Below are positions 7,640-16,628 of a stretch of 64,000 nt of DNA, piece after piece; the first letter of the stretch is position 1; every line of letters begins with the position of its first letter. Under the pieces are notes generated by a model. The model was not told where the DNA came from, searched no databases, and was given only the letters and a program-made list of their open reading frames with translations. Made by a program: the position numbers and the translations under genes. Location of the stretch: positions 612,001-676,000 of the forward strand of contig NZ_CP149933.1 of assembly GCF_037949795.1 (NCBI RefSeq). The letters run 5' to 3'. This stretch comes from Thioclava sp. GXIMD2076. Lineage in GTDB: Bacteria > Pseudomonadota > Alphaproteobacteria > Rhodobacterales > Rhodobacteraceae.

Positions 7640-8617
7640 ATGACCTATAGAACGCTTCTTGGAACGACACTGGCAGCTGCACTCGCCGCGGCACCCGCGC
7701 TTGCCACGAACTGGGATCTGTCGAGCGAATATCCCGCAGGTTCGCTGCAAGGGCAGACCGCCGATTTCTTTGCCAAGGCCGTTGCCGAAAAGACCAATGG
7801 TGCGCTGGAAATCACCGTGCATCACGGCGCAGCCCTGGGCTACAAGAGCGTCGATAACTTCGATGCGGTAGGCGACGGCGCATTGCAGGCGGCCTCTTCG
7901 GCCTTCGTATTCTGGACCGGCATCGATCCGATCTTCCAGCTATCCTCCCTACCCTTCCTTGCGCCCACTTCCGACGATGTGCATGCGCTTTATGAACTGG
8001 CCAAACCCGAATACGAGAAGGTTCTGGAAGATAATAACCAGATGCTGCTGCTGGCGACCCCCTGGCCGTCCTCGGGCCTGTGGGGCAATAAGGCCTTTAC
8101 ATCGATCGATGACCTCAAGGGCGTGAAGGTCCGGACCTATGATGTTGCCTCCACCGAGACCATGAAAAGCGCAGGTGCCTTCCCGATCCAGATCTCCTGG
8201 GCGGATGTGCCGGCGCAGCTGTCGACCAATGCGATTGACGCGGTGCTGACCTCGCCCAATGGCGGCGTAGGTGTGCAAATGTGGGAATTGCAGTCCAATT
8301 TCACCAATGTGAATTATGCCTCCTCGCTTCAGGCGATTCATGTGAATATGGATGCGTTCATGGACCTGAGTGAAGAAGCACAAGCCGAAGTCCGTGAGGC
8401 CGCCAAAGAGGCCGAAGACTACGGCTGGGGCCTTCTCGCCGATGCGACTGCCAAGGATTTCGAGACCATGCGCAGCCATGGCATGACGGTGACCGACACG
8501 ATCTCGCCCGAGTTCTCTGCCGCGCTCACCGAAGCGGCCCAGCCCTTCATCGACCAGTGGGTCAAAGATACCGGCACCCGTGCCACCACGATTATGGACG
8601 CCTATAAAGCCCGCTAA
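7640..8617 (+). CDS. TRAP transporter solute-binding protein (DctP family), system 1
   Basis: The start at 7640 (MTYRTLLG) is chosen because a clear Sec signal peptide follows, with ALAAALAAAPALA and cleavage after the ALA at about residue 24; AGGGA lies upstream. The mature part (about 300 residues) has DctP features, including LPFLAPTSDDVHALY, KGVKVRTYD and SPNGGVGVQMWELQSNFTNV. It captures a carboxylate-type ligand in the periplasm and delivers it to the DctQM pair encoded directly downstream. The ligand is unknown. Strong stem-loops follow, so its transcript may exceed those of the permease genes. Confidence 0.9.
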   Translation: MTYRTLLGTTLAAALAAAPALATNWDLSSEYPAGSLQGQTADFFAKAVAEKTNGALEITVHHGAALGYKSVDNFDAVGDGALQAASSAFVFWTGIDPIFQLSSLPFLAPTSDDVHALYELAKPEYEKVLEDNNQMLLLATPWPSSGLWGNKAFTSIDDLKGVKVRTYDVASTETMKSAGAFPIQISWADVPAQLSTNAIDAVLTSPNGGVGVQMWELQSNFTNVNYASSLQAIHVNMDAFMDLSEEAQAEVREAAKEAEDYGWGLLADATAKDFETMRSHGMTVTDTISPEFSAALTEAAQPFIDQWVKDTGTRATTIMDAYKAR

Positions 8618-8634
8618 GCGCTTTGGCCTCCATT

Positions 8635-8670
8635 GCAGATCCCGCGCCCTCCCCCTCGTGCGGGATCTGC
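8635..8670 (+). terminator. Stem-loop after TRAP binding-protein gene
   Basis: A perfect 11-bp stem pairs 8635-8645 with 8660-8670, followed within five bases by a run of T. It lies 17 bases after the stop codon of the binding-protein gene and looks like a rho-independent (partial) terminator. Confidence 0.7.
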
Positions 8671-8689
8671 CCGAATTTTTCCCCCGACT

Positions 8690-8712
8690 GGCGCGGGGCT
8701 CTTCCCCGCGCC
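8690..8712 (+). terminator. Second stem-loop between TRAP binding protein and permease genes
   Basis: A perfect 9-bp stem (GGCGCGGGG with CCCCGCGCC) has a five-base loop, ending 21 bases before the dctQ start. It may attenuate readthrough or protect the upstream mRNA from 3' decay. Confidence 0.6.
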
Positions 8713-8733
8713 TCTTTTATGACCGGAGCCGCC

Positions 8734-9258
8734 ATGCAGCGTTTCTATTCCGCCATCTATAGTATCAGCCGTCTGGCCGCCATCATCGCTGCCTGCGCAC
8801 TGGTCTATATGGTTGGCCATATCGCCTACGAGATCGTGCTGCGCAGCTTCTTCGAGACCTCGACCTTCGTTCTGGATGAATTCGTAGGCTACGCCGTGAT
8901 GATCTGTGTGATCTGGTCGCTGGGCTATGTTCTGGAACAGGGCGATCTGATCCGCGTGGGTCTGGTGACCAACCGTTTACCCGAACGTGTGCAAGAGCTG
9001 ATGACCGCCGTCTCCGCGCTAATAACCTCTGCCGCAACCGCGGGGCTTGCATGGATGTTCTGGATCCGCGTGGCGCGTGCCTATAAACGCGGCACGGTGT
9101 CGTCTTCGGTGGCGGCTGTGCCTATGTGGATCCCCGAGTCCGCGATGATGGTGGGGCTGGCCCTCTTTGCGCTGGCAGCTCTCTCCTATGGGCTGCGCCA
9201 TATCACCCGCCACCCTTCGCCCGCGCCGCAAGTGCCTCTGGCCACCCCTGTCGAGTAA
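8734..9258 (+). CDS. TRAP transporter small permease (DctQ family), system 1
   Basis: The ATG at 8734 is preferred over upstream starts because CCGGAG precedes it by six bases. The product of about 174 residues has four membrane helices, beginning RFYSAIYSISRLAAIIAACA, with the conserved DctQ stretch VLDEFVGYAVMICVIWSLGY between helices one and two. It forms the membrane complex with the large permease six bases downstream. Confidence 0.9.
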   Translation: MQRFYSAIYSISRLAAIIAACALVYMVGHIAYEIVLRSFFETSTFVLDEFVGYAVMICVIWSLGYVLEQGDLIRVGLVTNRLPERVQELMTAVSALITSAATAGLAWMFWIRVARAYKRGTVSSSVAAVPMWIPESAMMVGLALFALAALSYGLRHITRHPSPAPQVPLATPVE

Positions 9259-9264
9259 GCTCCC

Positions 9265-10575
9265 ATGGATACCCTTCTCACCGCCACCATTACACTTGTC
9301 TTCCTGCTGGCTTTTCTGGGCTTTGGCGCATGGGTCTTTGTCAGCCTTGCGCTGGTGGCCACGAGTGCTCTCTATTTCCTGCACGGGATGGATCTGTCGC
9401 GGATCGGCTCGATCGCGGCGGGCATCATCTACCGCTATTCCTCCAGCTGGGAACTCTCAGCCATTCCGATGTTCATCTGGATGGGCGAGATCATCTTCCG
9501 AACCGATATCTCGACCCGCCTGTTCCGCGGGCTGGCGCCTTTTGTCGATTATGTTCCGGGGCGTCTGCTGCATACCAATGTGTTGGGCTGCACGCTGTTT
9601 GCCGCTGTGTCAGGGTCATCGCCTGCCACCACCGCCACCGTGGGCCGGATCACCACCCGAGAGCTGGGAGCGCGCGGCTATGATGACCGCATGTCGCTGG
9701 GCTCACTGGCAGGCGCCGGAAGCCTTGGCCTTCTGATACCGCCATCAATCGTGATGATCGTCTATGGCATTCTGGCCGAGCAGTCGATCTCGCGGCTTTT
9801 TGCGGCGGGCGTCCTGCCGGGGCTGATGATCACCGCTCTCTATTCGAGCTACATCATGCTCCGCGCCAAGATGAATCCTGCTCTCGTGCCGCTCACCCGC
9901 GAGAAACGCCGGCCGGTAGACTTCCTGCGCGCTCTTTGGGATCTGACGCCGCTGGTGGCGCTTATGACCATCGTGCTGGGGTCGATCTATAGCGGGATCG
10001 CCACGCCCTCCGAGGCGGCCGCCGTAGGCGTCATTGCCGCGATCTTCCTGACCGCGATCACCGGACAGCTATCGCTGCGCTTGCTACGCGAAACCCTCAT
10101 GGGTGGCCTACGGACCTCTACCATGGTCTGCTCGATCCTGATCACTGCGGCCTTCATGTCCACCGCCATCGGCTATCTGCATATCCCCGCCGATGTAGCC
10201 GCAGGTATCGCAGCCCTCAAGCTGCCGCCATGGGGCCTCTTGGTGGTGCTGTCGTTGTTCTACCTTGGTCTCGGGTTCTTCCTTGATGGTACCTCCATCG
10301 TGGTGATGAGCCTGCCGATCTCGCTGCCCTTGGCGCTACAGGCGGGATTTGATCCGATCTGGTTTGGCGTCTACCTCGTCTTGATGGTCGAAATGGCACA
10401 GGTCACCCCGCCCGTAGGATTCAACCTTTTCGTGCTGCAGGGCATCTCGGGCCGGTCTATCGGCTATGTCGCCCGCGCCGCTTTCCCATTCTTCGTTCTG
10501 ATGCTTGTGGGTGTCGCGCTTCTGGCCGTGTTCCCGCAGATCGCGCTCTGGCTACCGAACTTCTTCTACGGATAA
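9265..10575 (+). CDS. TRAP transporter large permease (DctM family), system 1
   Basis: This 436-residue polytopic membrane protein has the DctM signature in LGCTLFAAVSGSSPATTATV and GSLAGAGSLGLLIPPSIVMI, and a second repeat ending with MVEMAQVTPPVGFNLFVLQG. It is the Na+-coupled transport subunit that works with the DctQ protein encoded just upstream. Only three bases separate it from the following GAF gene, indicating one operon. Confidence 0.92.
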   Translation: MDTLLTATITLVFLLAFLGFGAWVFVSLALVATSALYFLHGMDLSRIGSIAAGIIYRYSSSWELSAIPMFIWMGEIIFRTDISTRLFRGLAPFVDYVPGRLLHTNVLGCTLFAAVSGSSPATTATVGRITTRELGARGYDDRMSLGSLAGAGSLGLLIPPSIVMIVYGILAEQSISRLFAAGVLPGLMITALYSSYIMLRAKMNPALVPLTREKRRPVDFLRALWDLTPLVALMTIVLGSIYSGIATPSEAAAVGVIAAIFLTAITGQLSLRLLRETLMGGLRTSTMVCSILITAAFMSTAIGYLHIPADVAAGIAALKLPPWGLLVVLSLFYLGLGFFLDGTSIVVMSLPISLPLALQAGFDPIWFGVYLVLMVEMAQVTPPVGFNLFVLQGISGRSIGYVARAAFPFFVLMLVGVALLAVFPQIALWLPNFFYG

Positions 10576-10578
10576 ACA

Positions 10579-11049
10579 ATGACTTCCCAGATTGACCTTT
10601 CTCCCCTCATCCGCGCGAGCGCGCAGATGGGCCAGCCCTTCACACTCTATCGCGCAGTGCAAGAGATGTGCGAGACGCGCTTCGGCTTCCGCTTTCTGAC
10701 GGTGCTGAAAAACCTCCCCGGCACGGGCAATGTGATGCGGATGCATTCGTCAGAGGCGGACTACCCGACCGGAACCCTCAAACCCATGGGACTGACCGAA
10801 TGGGGCAAGATCGTGCTGGAGGGCGGGCAGCCATGGCTGGGCAATTCGGAAGAAGATGTCCGCTGGGCCTTCCCCGATGCCGAGCTGATCCTGTCGAAAG
10901 GCTGTGAAGCCTGCGCCTGCGCGCCCGTCATCTGGGCGGGGCGCTGTGTGGGCGTTCTGTCACTGAATGCACCGCGCGACACCTATTCGCCCGAAGATAT
11001 GGACGACATGACCCTGATCGCACAGTGCCTTGCGCCCGCGCTGATCTGA
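10579..11049 (+). CDS. GAF-domain protein with CxxCxC motif
   Basis: The whole 156-residue protein is one GAF-like fold: a helix (FTLYRAVQEMCETRFGFRFL), a central sheet, and the closing strand/helix ACAPVIWAGRCVGVLSLNAP. No output domain is attached. Cysteines 109, 112 and 114 form CxxCxC, with more cysteines at 31, 123 and 150, so a metal- or redox-linked role is possible. It sits between the TRAP permease and amidohydrolase genes and may bind the transported compound. The function is unproven. Confidence 0.75.
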   Translation: MTSQIDLSPLIRASAQMGQPFTLYRAVQEMCETRFGFRFLTVLKNLPGTGNVMRMHSSEADYPTGTLKPMGLTEWGKIVLEGGQPWLGNSEEDVRWAFPDAELILSKGCEACACAPVIWAGRCVGVLSLNAPRDTYSPEDMDDMTLIAQCLAPALI

Positions 11050-11068
11050 CATCCCGAAAGGACAGACT

Positions 11069-12304
11069 ATGACGACCCTTCTGATCAAGAACGCCCGTAT
11101 CGTTGACGGCACCCAGACCGCCCCCACCGACCCTATGCAGATCGCCATCGAGGATGGCCGCATCAAAGAAGTTGCCTCAGAGGTCAGCTTCACCGCCGCC
11201 GAAGAACTGGACCTGAACGGGCTGACCGTGATGCCCGGTTTGATCGACTGCCACGTCCATACCATCGCTTCGACGGCCAATCTTGGACTGAATGCCTCGC
11301 TGCCGTCTTCGCTTGTGGCGGCACGGGCTTCGACGCTGATGAAGAATATGATCATGCGCGGTTTTACCACCGTGCGCGATCTGGGGGGGGCTGATCGTGG
11401 CCTGCAACAGGCTGTGGAAGAAGGTCATTTCACCGCACCCCGCCTTGTGATCTGTGGCAAGGCGCTCAGCCAGACCGGTGGTCATACCGATTACCGCGGC
11501 CCCTATGACAACCGCGATGTCAGCTGGTATGCGCAAGCGCTTGGTACGCTTGGTCGGATCTGCGACGGCAAGCCGGAACTGCTGCGTGCGGCCCGCGAAG
11601 AGCTGAAGAATGGCGCGCAATTCCTGAAGGTCATGGCCGATGGCGGCGTCTCCTCGCCGTCTGATCCGGTGGGCTATCTGGTGTTCTCGGTCGAGGAACT
11701 CAAGGCTTTGGTCGAGGTAGCAAATGGCTTTGGCACCTATGTCGCAGCCCACCTCTACGACGACAAGGCCATCATCCGCGCGCTTGATTGCGGCATCACC
11801 TGTATTGAACATGGCAATCTGATTGGCGACGAGACCATCAAGCGTGTCGCCCGCGAAGGGGCGGTCGTCGTGCCCACCAATATCACCTATGACCTTCTGG
11901 CCCGCAAAGGGGCAGAGTTCGGCCTACCGCCCGAGTCTGTGGCCAAAGTGGCCGATGTACGCGAGGCGGGGCTGGAACGTGTGGTCAAACTGCATGAGGC
12001 GGGCGTGACCATGGGATATGGCTCGGACCTCTTGGGCGGTATGCAAACCGAGCAATCTGGCGAATTCCCGCTGCGCGGGCGCTACATCCCGGCAGATGCG
12101 GTGATCCGCTCGGCCACGGTGGATGCGGCCAAAGTGCTGCGCATGGAAGGCGAGGTTGGCGTCATTGCCGCCGGAGCCCATGCGGACATCATTGCTGTGG
12201 ATGGCAATCCGCTTCAGAACCTCGATCTGCTGACCGAACAGGGTGCGCATATGCCTCTGATCATGCAGGGCGGTCGCGCCATCAAAAAAGCCGCATCGCT
12301 TTAA
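11069..12304 (+). CDS. Metal-dependent amidohydrolase (imidazolonepropionase/Xaa-Pro dipeptidase-like)
   Basis: The 411-residue protein has the amidohydrolase TIM-barrel motif set: HxH at residues 62 and 64 (PGLIDCHVHTIAS), Lys187 (FLKVMADGG), His228 (AAHLYDD), His248 (IEHGNL) and Asp320 (YGSDLLGG). This subgroup hydrolyses cyclic or linear amide bonds, or organophosphorus and carbamate-like compounds. It is encoded between two TRAP systems and probably acts in the cytoplasm on an imported compound. A G7 run near 11384 keeps frame. The precise substrate cannot be deduced. Confidence 0.88.
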   Translation: MTTLLIKNARIVDGTQTAPTDPMQIAIEDGRIKEVASEVSFTAAEELDLNGLTVMPGLIDCHVHTIASTANLGLNASLPSSLVAARASTLMKNMIMRGFTTVRDLGGADRGLQQAVEEGHFTAPRLVICGKALSQTGGHTDYRGPYDNRDVSWYAQALGTLGRICDGKPELLRAAREELKNGAQFLKVMADGGVSSPSDPVGYLVFSVEELKALVEVANGFGTYVAAHLYDDKAIIRALDCGITCIEHGNLIGDETIKRVAREGAVVVPTNITYDLLARKGAEFGLPPESVAKVADVREAGLERVVKLHEAGVTMGYGSDLLGGMQTEQSGEFPLRGRYIPADAVIRSATVDAAKVLRMEGEVGVIAAGAHADIIAVDGNPLQNLDLLTEQGAHMPLIMQGGRAIKKAASL

Positions 12305-12310
12305 GAAAAC

Positions 12311-12332
12311 GCGGGCGGCCCGAACCGCCCGC
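12311..12332 (+). terminator. Stem-loop between amidohydrolase and second TRAP binding protein
   Basis: GCGGGCGG at 12311-12318 pairs perfectly with CCGCCCGC at 12325-12332 (six-base loop). No T-run follows, so it is more likely an mRNA-stabilising or attenuating element than a full terminator. Confidence 0.5.
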
Positions 12333-12356
12333 ATGTTCCAACATCGGAGATCCCTC

Positions 12357-13475
12357 ATGAAAAAATTCCTGACCACCACGCTTCTGGCTGGCCTGCTAGC
12401 AAGCCCCGTCATGGCGAAAGACTTCATCGCCAATACCTTCTATGACGCGCAGCACCCGCTGGCGAAATACGGCTATACCGAATGGGCCGAAATCGTGAAG
12501 GATCTGTCCAAAGGCGACCTGAACCCGCAAGCCTTTACCGGAACCGTGCTGCTGGCACCGCGCGCCTCTCTGCAGGGGATCCGCGATAACGTCGTACAGG
12601 TGGGCCACCATGCTGCAATCTATACGCCTTCCGATCTTCCGGTCGCCAATGCCGTGCAGGAACTGGGCTTCAACTACTCCGATCCGGTGGCGGCCATCTT
12701 CGCCGTGGCGGATTTCTCGATGCATGACGCGACCCAGCTTGCAGAGTGGAAAAAGCAGGGGATCGTCTATCTCGGGGCCTATGCTACCCCGCCCTATATC
12801 CTGATGTGTGCCAAACCCGTGCGTAATTTGGCCGAACTCAAGGGTAAGCGTATCCGCGTGGCGGGATCGGCCGTGTCGCAATGGGTCGAGGAAGCAGGCG
12901 GTGTGCCGGTCAATGTGCCCTCCTCCGAGATGTATACCGGGCTTGAACGCGGCACGCTGGATTGCGCAACCAATGCGGCCAACGATCTTGTAGACCGCTC
13001 GCTGATGGAAGTCGCCAAATACACCACATTGTTGCCGACCGGCATGTATTGGTCCGGCCCGAACTGGGGTTATAACCCTGAGTTCTGGGCAGGCCTTACG
13101 GCAGATGAGCGTAAGGTGCTGATGGAGGCCTCGGCGCGGTCGATGGCGCGGACAATCATCAATTACAAGGCACAGGCCGAAGCAGCGCTCGTCACAGCCA
13201 AAGAGAAAGGCGTGGAAGTATACGAACCCGAAGCCGATCTGAAGGCCTCGGTCGAAGATTTCCGTAAGAAGACCCTCGAAGAGGTCTACGACAAGGCACA
13301 AGACACCTACGGTCTGACGAATGGCAAAGAGGTCATCGACGACTTCCGTGCCACGATGGACAAATGGACCGCGCTTCTGGCCGATGTCGACACCACCGAT
13401 GAGGATGCGCTGACCGATCTGGCCATGAAGACCATCTATGGCGATCTCGACCCCGCAACCTATGGCGTAAAGTAA
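12357..13475 (+). CDS. TRAP transporter solute-binding protein (DctP family), system 2
   Basis: The start at 12357 has GGAG upstream and yields a signal peptide, MKKFLTTTLLAGLLASPVMA, cleaved after about residue 20. The 372-residue product is only distantly similar to the first binding protein; it contains LKGKRIRVAGSAVSQWVEEA and YTGLERGTLDCATNAANDLV, the DctP ligand-clamp region. A stem-loop follows at 13483-13502, then dctQ and dctM genes, so it belongs to a second complete TRAP system. Confidence 0.9.
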   Translation: MKKFLTTTLLAGLLASPVMAKDFIANTFYDAQHPLAKYGYTEWAEIVKDLSKGDLNPQAFTGTVLLAPRASLQGIRDNVVQVGHHAAIYTPSDLPVANAVQELGFNYSDPVAAIFAVADFSMHDATQLAEWKKQGIVYLGAYATPPYILMCAKPVRNLAELKGKRIRVAGSAVSQWVEEAGGVPVNVPSSEMYTGLERGTLDCATNAANDLVDRSLMEVAKYTTLLPTGMYWSGPNWGYNPEFWAGLTADERKVLMEASARSMARTIINYKAQAEAALVTAKEKGVEVYEPEADLKASVEDFRKKTLEEVYDKAQDTYGLTNGKEVIDDFRATMDKWTALLADVDTTDEDALTDLAMKTIYGDLDPATYGVK

Positions 13476-13482
13476 CCCGCGT

Positions 13483-13502
13483 GGGCGGGGCTTCCCCCGC
13501 CC
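13483..13502 (+). terminator. Stem-loop after second TRAP binding-protein gene
   Basis: GGGCGGGG pairs with CCCCGCCC around a loop of four bases, seven bases after the stop codon. Its position mirrors the stem-loops after the first binding-protein gene and suggests higher expression of the binding protein than of the permeases. Confidence 0.55.
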
Positions 13503-13524
13503 CCGTCTCTAGGAGGTGCCGAAG

Positions 13525-14010
13525 ATGCATGCCCTGATCCGCTGGCTCAACCGAGCCGTCATGTCCCTTGCCTGCCTGTTCATGGTCATCATGATGGCAC
13601 ATATCACCATCGATGTGGGGCTACGCTATTTCTTCGGCGGTCGATTGATCGGGACGCTTGAGGTGGTGTCCTATTACTACATGGTGGTCATCGTTTTCCT
13701 CTGCCTGGGCTTTGTCGAGCTGCGCGGTGAACATATCCGCGTGGATCTGTTCGCGCAGATGATGCCCAAGGGCGTACAGCTTGCGCTTTATGTACTGGCC
13801 TGTGTGCTGGGGCTCTGGTTCTTCGGCCTGCTGTTCTGGCAATCGGCGAAGGATGCGATCGGCGCCACGACCCGCGCCGAAGAAGCGATGAGCAATTTCA
13901 CCTTCTACATCTGGCCCGCCCGCTGGGCGCTACCGATAGGCTTTGCCGCAATCTGGCTGGCCGTGCTGTCAAACCTTTTCAAATCCATCGCCCAGAAGCG
14001 CGCGCTGTAA
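13525..14010 (+). CDS. TRAP transporter small permease (DctQ family), system 2
   Basis: The ATG at 13525 lies eight bases after a perfect AGGAGG, so it is preferred to the GTG at 13516. The 161-residue protein has four predicted helices, including MSLACLFMVIMMAHITIDVG, and the DctQ-typical GTLEVVSYYYMVVIVFLCLG. It partners with the large permease beginning 12 bases downstream. Confidence 0.9.
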   Translation: MHALIRWLNRAVMSLACLFMVIMMAHITIDVGLRYFFGGRLIGTLEVVSYYYMVVIVFLCLGFVELRGEHIRVDLFAQMMPKGVQLALYVLACVLGLWFFGLLFWQSAKDAIGATTRAEEAMSNFTFYIWPARWALPIGFAAIWLAVLSNLFKSIAQKRAL

Positions 14011-14021
14011 CGAGGCCCCCT

Positions 14022-15329
14022 ATGAGCAATCTTGATATCGGTATTATCGGGACCGTCGTCGCGCTGGTTCTTATCGCGGTGCGCGTACCCATCGGCCTTG
14101 CGCTTGGGCTGGTCTCCATTGTGGGCATCTCGCAGATGTTCAACATGAATGTAGCTTGGGGCATGATCTCGGCAACGCCATTCGACTACGTCGGCCAGTG
14201 GGAACTTTCTGCCGCGCCCATGTTCCTGCTCATGGGCTTCATCTGTTCCTCGACCGATATGACGCGCGGGCTGTTCATGTCGCTCAGGCTCTATCTGTCG
14301 CGACTGCCCGGTGGTCTGGCGATCACCTCGGTAGGGGCTTGTGCGTTCTTTGCTGCGGCATCGGGTTCGTCAGTTGCCACCGCCTCGGCAATGTCGCGTA
14401 TGGCCGTGCCGGAGATGCTGAAACAGGGCTATGACCGCGGACTTGCCACCGGTACGATTGCGGCCTCGGGGACGCTGGGGTCGCTGATCCCGCCCTCGGT
14501 GCTGCTGATCCTTTACGGCGTCTATGCACAGGTCTCGGTGGGACAACTGTTCATGGCGGGCTTCATCCCCGGCATCCTTTCGGCGCTGGTCTATATGGCG
14601 ATGATCATCACCCGCGTGAAACTGAACCCCGCGCTTGCAGGTATTGCGCCGCCGCCGCCCACAAATGAGGAACGCCGCGAGGCGCTGCGTGATGTCTGGC
14701 CGCTTCCCACGCTGATCCTGCTGGTGCTCGGCGGCATCTTCTCCGGCGCATTCTCTCCTACCGAAGCGGGTGCCCTTGGTGCCTTCTTCGCCGCGATCAT
14801 CGGGGCCGTGCGCCGCAAGCTGACATGGAAAGCGACCGTCGAGGCCGTGACCCAAGCAGTGATCTCTACCGGATCGATCTTTATCATCCTGATCGGATCG
14901 CTGTTCTTCACGCGTTTCCTTGCGCTTTCGGGCCTGCCCACGGCGTTTTCCAACGCAATCCTTTCGGTATCCGACCAGACGTGGTGGATCCTGTTGGCAG
15001 TGGCGGTGATCTATCTGGTGCTGGGGATGCTTATCGACTCGATCGGGCTGTTGCTGCTTACACTGCCCATTCTGGTGCCTCTGGTGCAGACCACGGGGAT
15101 CGACGCAATCTGGTTCGGTATCATCGTGGTAAAGCTGCTGGAAATCGGGCTGGTAACGCCGCCTATCGGGCTGAATGTCTATATGATCAACGGGGCACTC
15201 AATAATCAGGTGACTCTGCCCGAGATTTTCAAGGGCGTATGGTGGTTCATCATGATGGATATCTGCACGCTCATACTGCTCATCCTCTTCCCCGCCCTTA
15301 GCCTCTGGCTACCTTCTCTGGCTTACTGA
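14022..15329 (+). CDS. TRAP transporter large permease (DctM family), system 2
   Basis: This 435-residue polytopic protein has DctM signatures in ACAFFAAASGSSVATASAMS and AASGTLGSLIPPSVLLILYG, and near the end VKLLEIGLVTPPIGLNVYMI. It closes the second TRAP system. The downstream SDR gene starts 2 to 11 bases after its stop and is almost certainly co-transcribed. Confidence 0.92.
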   Translation: MSNLDIGIIGTVVALVLIAVRVPIGLALGLVSIVGISQMFNMNVAWGMISATPFDYVGQWELSAAPMFLLMGFICSSTDMTRGLFMSLRLYLSRLPGGLAITSVGACAFFAAASGSSVATASAMSRMAVPEMLKQGYDRGLATGTIAASGTLGSLIPPSVLLILYGVYAQVSVGQLFMAGFIPGILSALVYMAMIITRVKLNPALAGIAPPPPTNEERREALRDVWPLPTLILLVLGGIFSGAFSPTEAGALGAFFAAIIGAVRRKLTWKATVEAVTQAVISTGSIFIILIGSLFFTRFLALSGLPTAFSNAILSVSDQTWWILLAVAVIYLVLGMLIDSIGLLLLTLPILVPLVQTTGIDAIWFGIIVVKLLEIGLVTPPIGLNVYMINGALNNQVTLPEIFKGVWWFIMMDICTLILLILFPALSLWLPSLAY

Positions 15330-15340
15330 AAGTGACGACG

Positions 15341-16048
15341 ATGACTGACAGACCAACAATGATGCTCACCGGCGGCTCGCGCGGAATTGGTGCCGATATC
15401 GCGCGCGCCGCCCAAGCCGCAGGTTGGCATATCTGCCTTGGGCTGCGTAATCCGACAGCCATTCCTGAGGGGCTTTCCTCCGACCATCTCGACAGTTTCG
15501 TCTATGACGCAACCGACCGCGCGGCAGAAGCAGAATGGGCCCAAGCCGTCATCGAACGGCATGGCCGCATTGATGCAATTGTCGCGAGTGCAGGTCTTTT
15601 CACGGCCGAAAACATCGTCGAGGCCTCCGAGGAAGAGGTCGATCTTCTGCTTGAGGTCAATCTGCGGGCGCCACGCCGCCTCGCTATGGCCGCATGGCCA
15701 GCGCTGCAACGCTCGGGACGCGGGCGTGTGGTGATCCTCGGCTCGCTTTCGGGGAAAAGGGTCGCATCAGCGGGATCCGGACTCTACTCGGTCAGCAAAT
15801 TCGCGGCGGTCGGGCTGGCCCATGCCCTCCGTTATGAAGGCTGGGATGCTGGTATCCGTGCCACCGCTATCTGCCCTGGGCTTGTCGCGACAGATATGGG
15901 CGAAACCGCCGCCAAGGGAGCACGCCCCACCGCCGAAATGACCCAACCCGAGGAAGTAGCGCACCTTGTGATGGAGGCCATCGGTCTTTCCAATACCGCT
16001 TCGGTGCCCGAAATCCATATCAATTGCCGGACAGACGGAATCTTCTAG
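15341..16048 (+). CDS. Short-chain dehydrogenase/reductase
   Basis: A GTG at 15332 and an ATG at 15341 are both possible starts. The Rossmann motif TGGSRGIG (residues about 11-18) binds NAD(P), NVxAP is represented by NLRAPRRL, and the catalytic Ser-Tyr-Lys are in LGSLSGKR and SGLYSVSKFAAVGLAHALR. At about 235 residues it is a classical SDR. As the last gene of the TRAP cluster it probably oxidises or reduces an alcohol or ketone derived from the imported compound. Confidence 0.88.
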   Translation: MTDRPTMMLTGGSRGIGADIARAAQAAGWHICLGLRNPTAIPEGLSSDHLDSFVYDATDRAAEAEWAQAVIERHGRIDAIVASAGLFTAENIVEASEEEVDLLLEVNLRAPRRLAMAAWPALQRSGRGRVVILGSLSGKRVASAGSGLYSVSKFAAVGLAHALRYEGWDAGIRATAICPGLVATDMGETAAKGARPTAEMTQPEEVAHLVMEAIGLSNTASVPEIHINCRTDGIF

Positions 16049-16098
16049 CAGTTTTTGTCTGCGGTCATGCAACCTAGGGTGGCTTAGTCTAGCGCCGC

Positions 16099-16165
16099 TG
16101 GTCTTTTCCCGCTGAATTGGTCCATCTTTTGGGATAGCTTAGCCCATATGATGGCGAACGACTTA
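16099..16165 (+). mobile_element. Left-end remnant of an older IS3 copy
   Basis: The sequence starts TGGTCTTTTCCCGCTGAATT and continues through a degraded version of the left end and orfA leader of the IS3 element found at 5472, 16561, 34033 and 36252. It ends where another IS3-family end begins. A matching right-end remnant lies at 17985-18032, so a first copy was split by later insertions. Confidence 0.65.
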
Positions 16166-16560
16166 GTGAGGTGGTCCCCATTTTTTGGACAGTTTTTCGG
16201 CGGCGCTAAGCTTGCCTGTTGATCATGCTGCCGCCTTCAGATCGAGACCTTGATGAGCCGCGAAGCGTGTTCTGCCACCGAGTGTCGAATGGGGGCGCTT
16301 GGTGTTGTAGAAGGTCATCCACTTCCCGATACCGTGCCGGGCTGCGGTGCCGGTTTCAAACGCGTTGAGATAGACGCATCCGTATTTCAGCGACCGCCAG
16401 AGCCGTTCGATCATCACGTTATCCATCCACCGGCCTCGCCCGTCCATCGATATCTTCACAGTGGCGTCTGACAGGATCTTCGTGAAGCGCGGGCTTGTGA
16501 ACTGACTGCCCTAGTCTGTGTTGAATATCTCAGGTTTTCCATGCCGTTGCATGGCCTGTT
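16166..16560 (-). mobile_element. Right part of a different IS3-family element
   Basis: The end is recognisable by GGTGGTCCCCATTTTTTGGA just before the transposase C-terminus at 16223. The element is cut on its other side by IS3 copy b at 16561. Confidence 0.6.
16223..16560 (-). pseudogene. IS3-family transposase OrfB C-terminal fragment
   Basis: The minus frame reads IFNTD, a TAG stop in place of Gln, then GSQFTSPRFTKILSDATVKI, RWMDNVMIERLWRSLKYGCV and FYNTKRPHSTLGGRTRFAAH. These are the second and third blocks of the DDE core of an IS3-family OrfB of a different group from the neighbouring copies. It is truncated at 16560 by IS3 copy b. Confidence 0.75.
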
Positions 16561-16628
16561 TGGTCTTGCCCCACTGAAGTGGTCCACCTTTTGGGATAGT
16601 TTATCCCGTATGATGGAGGACTACTTAG

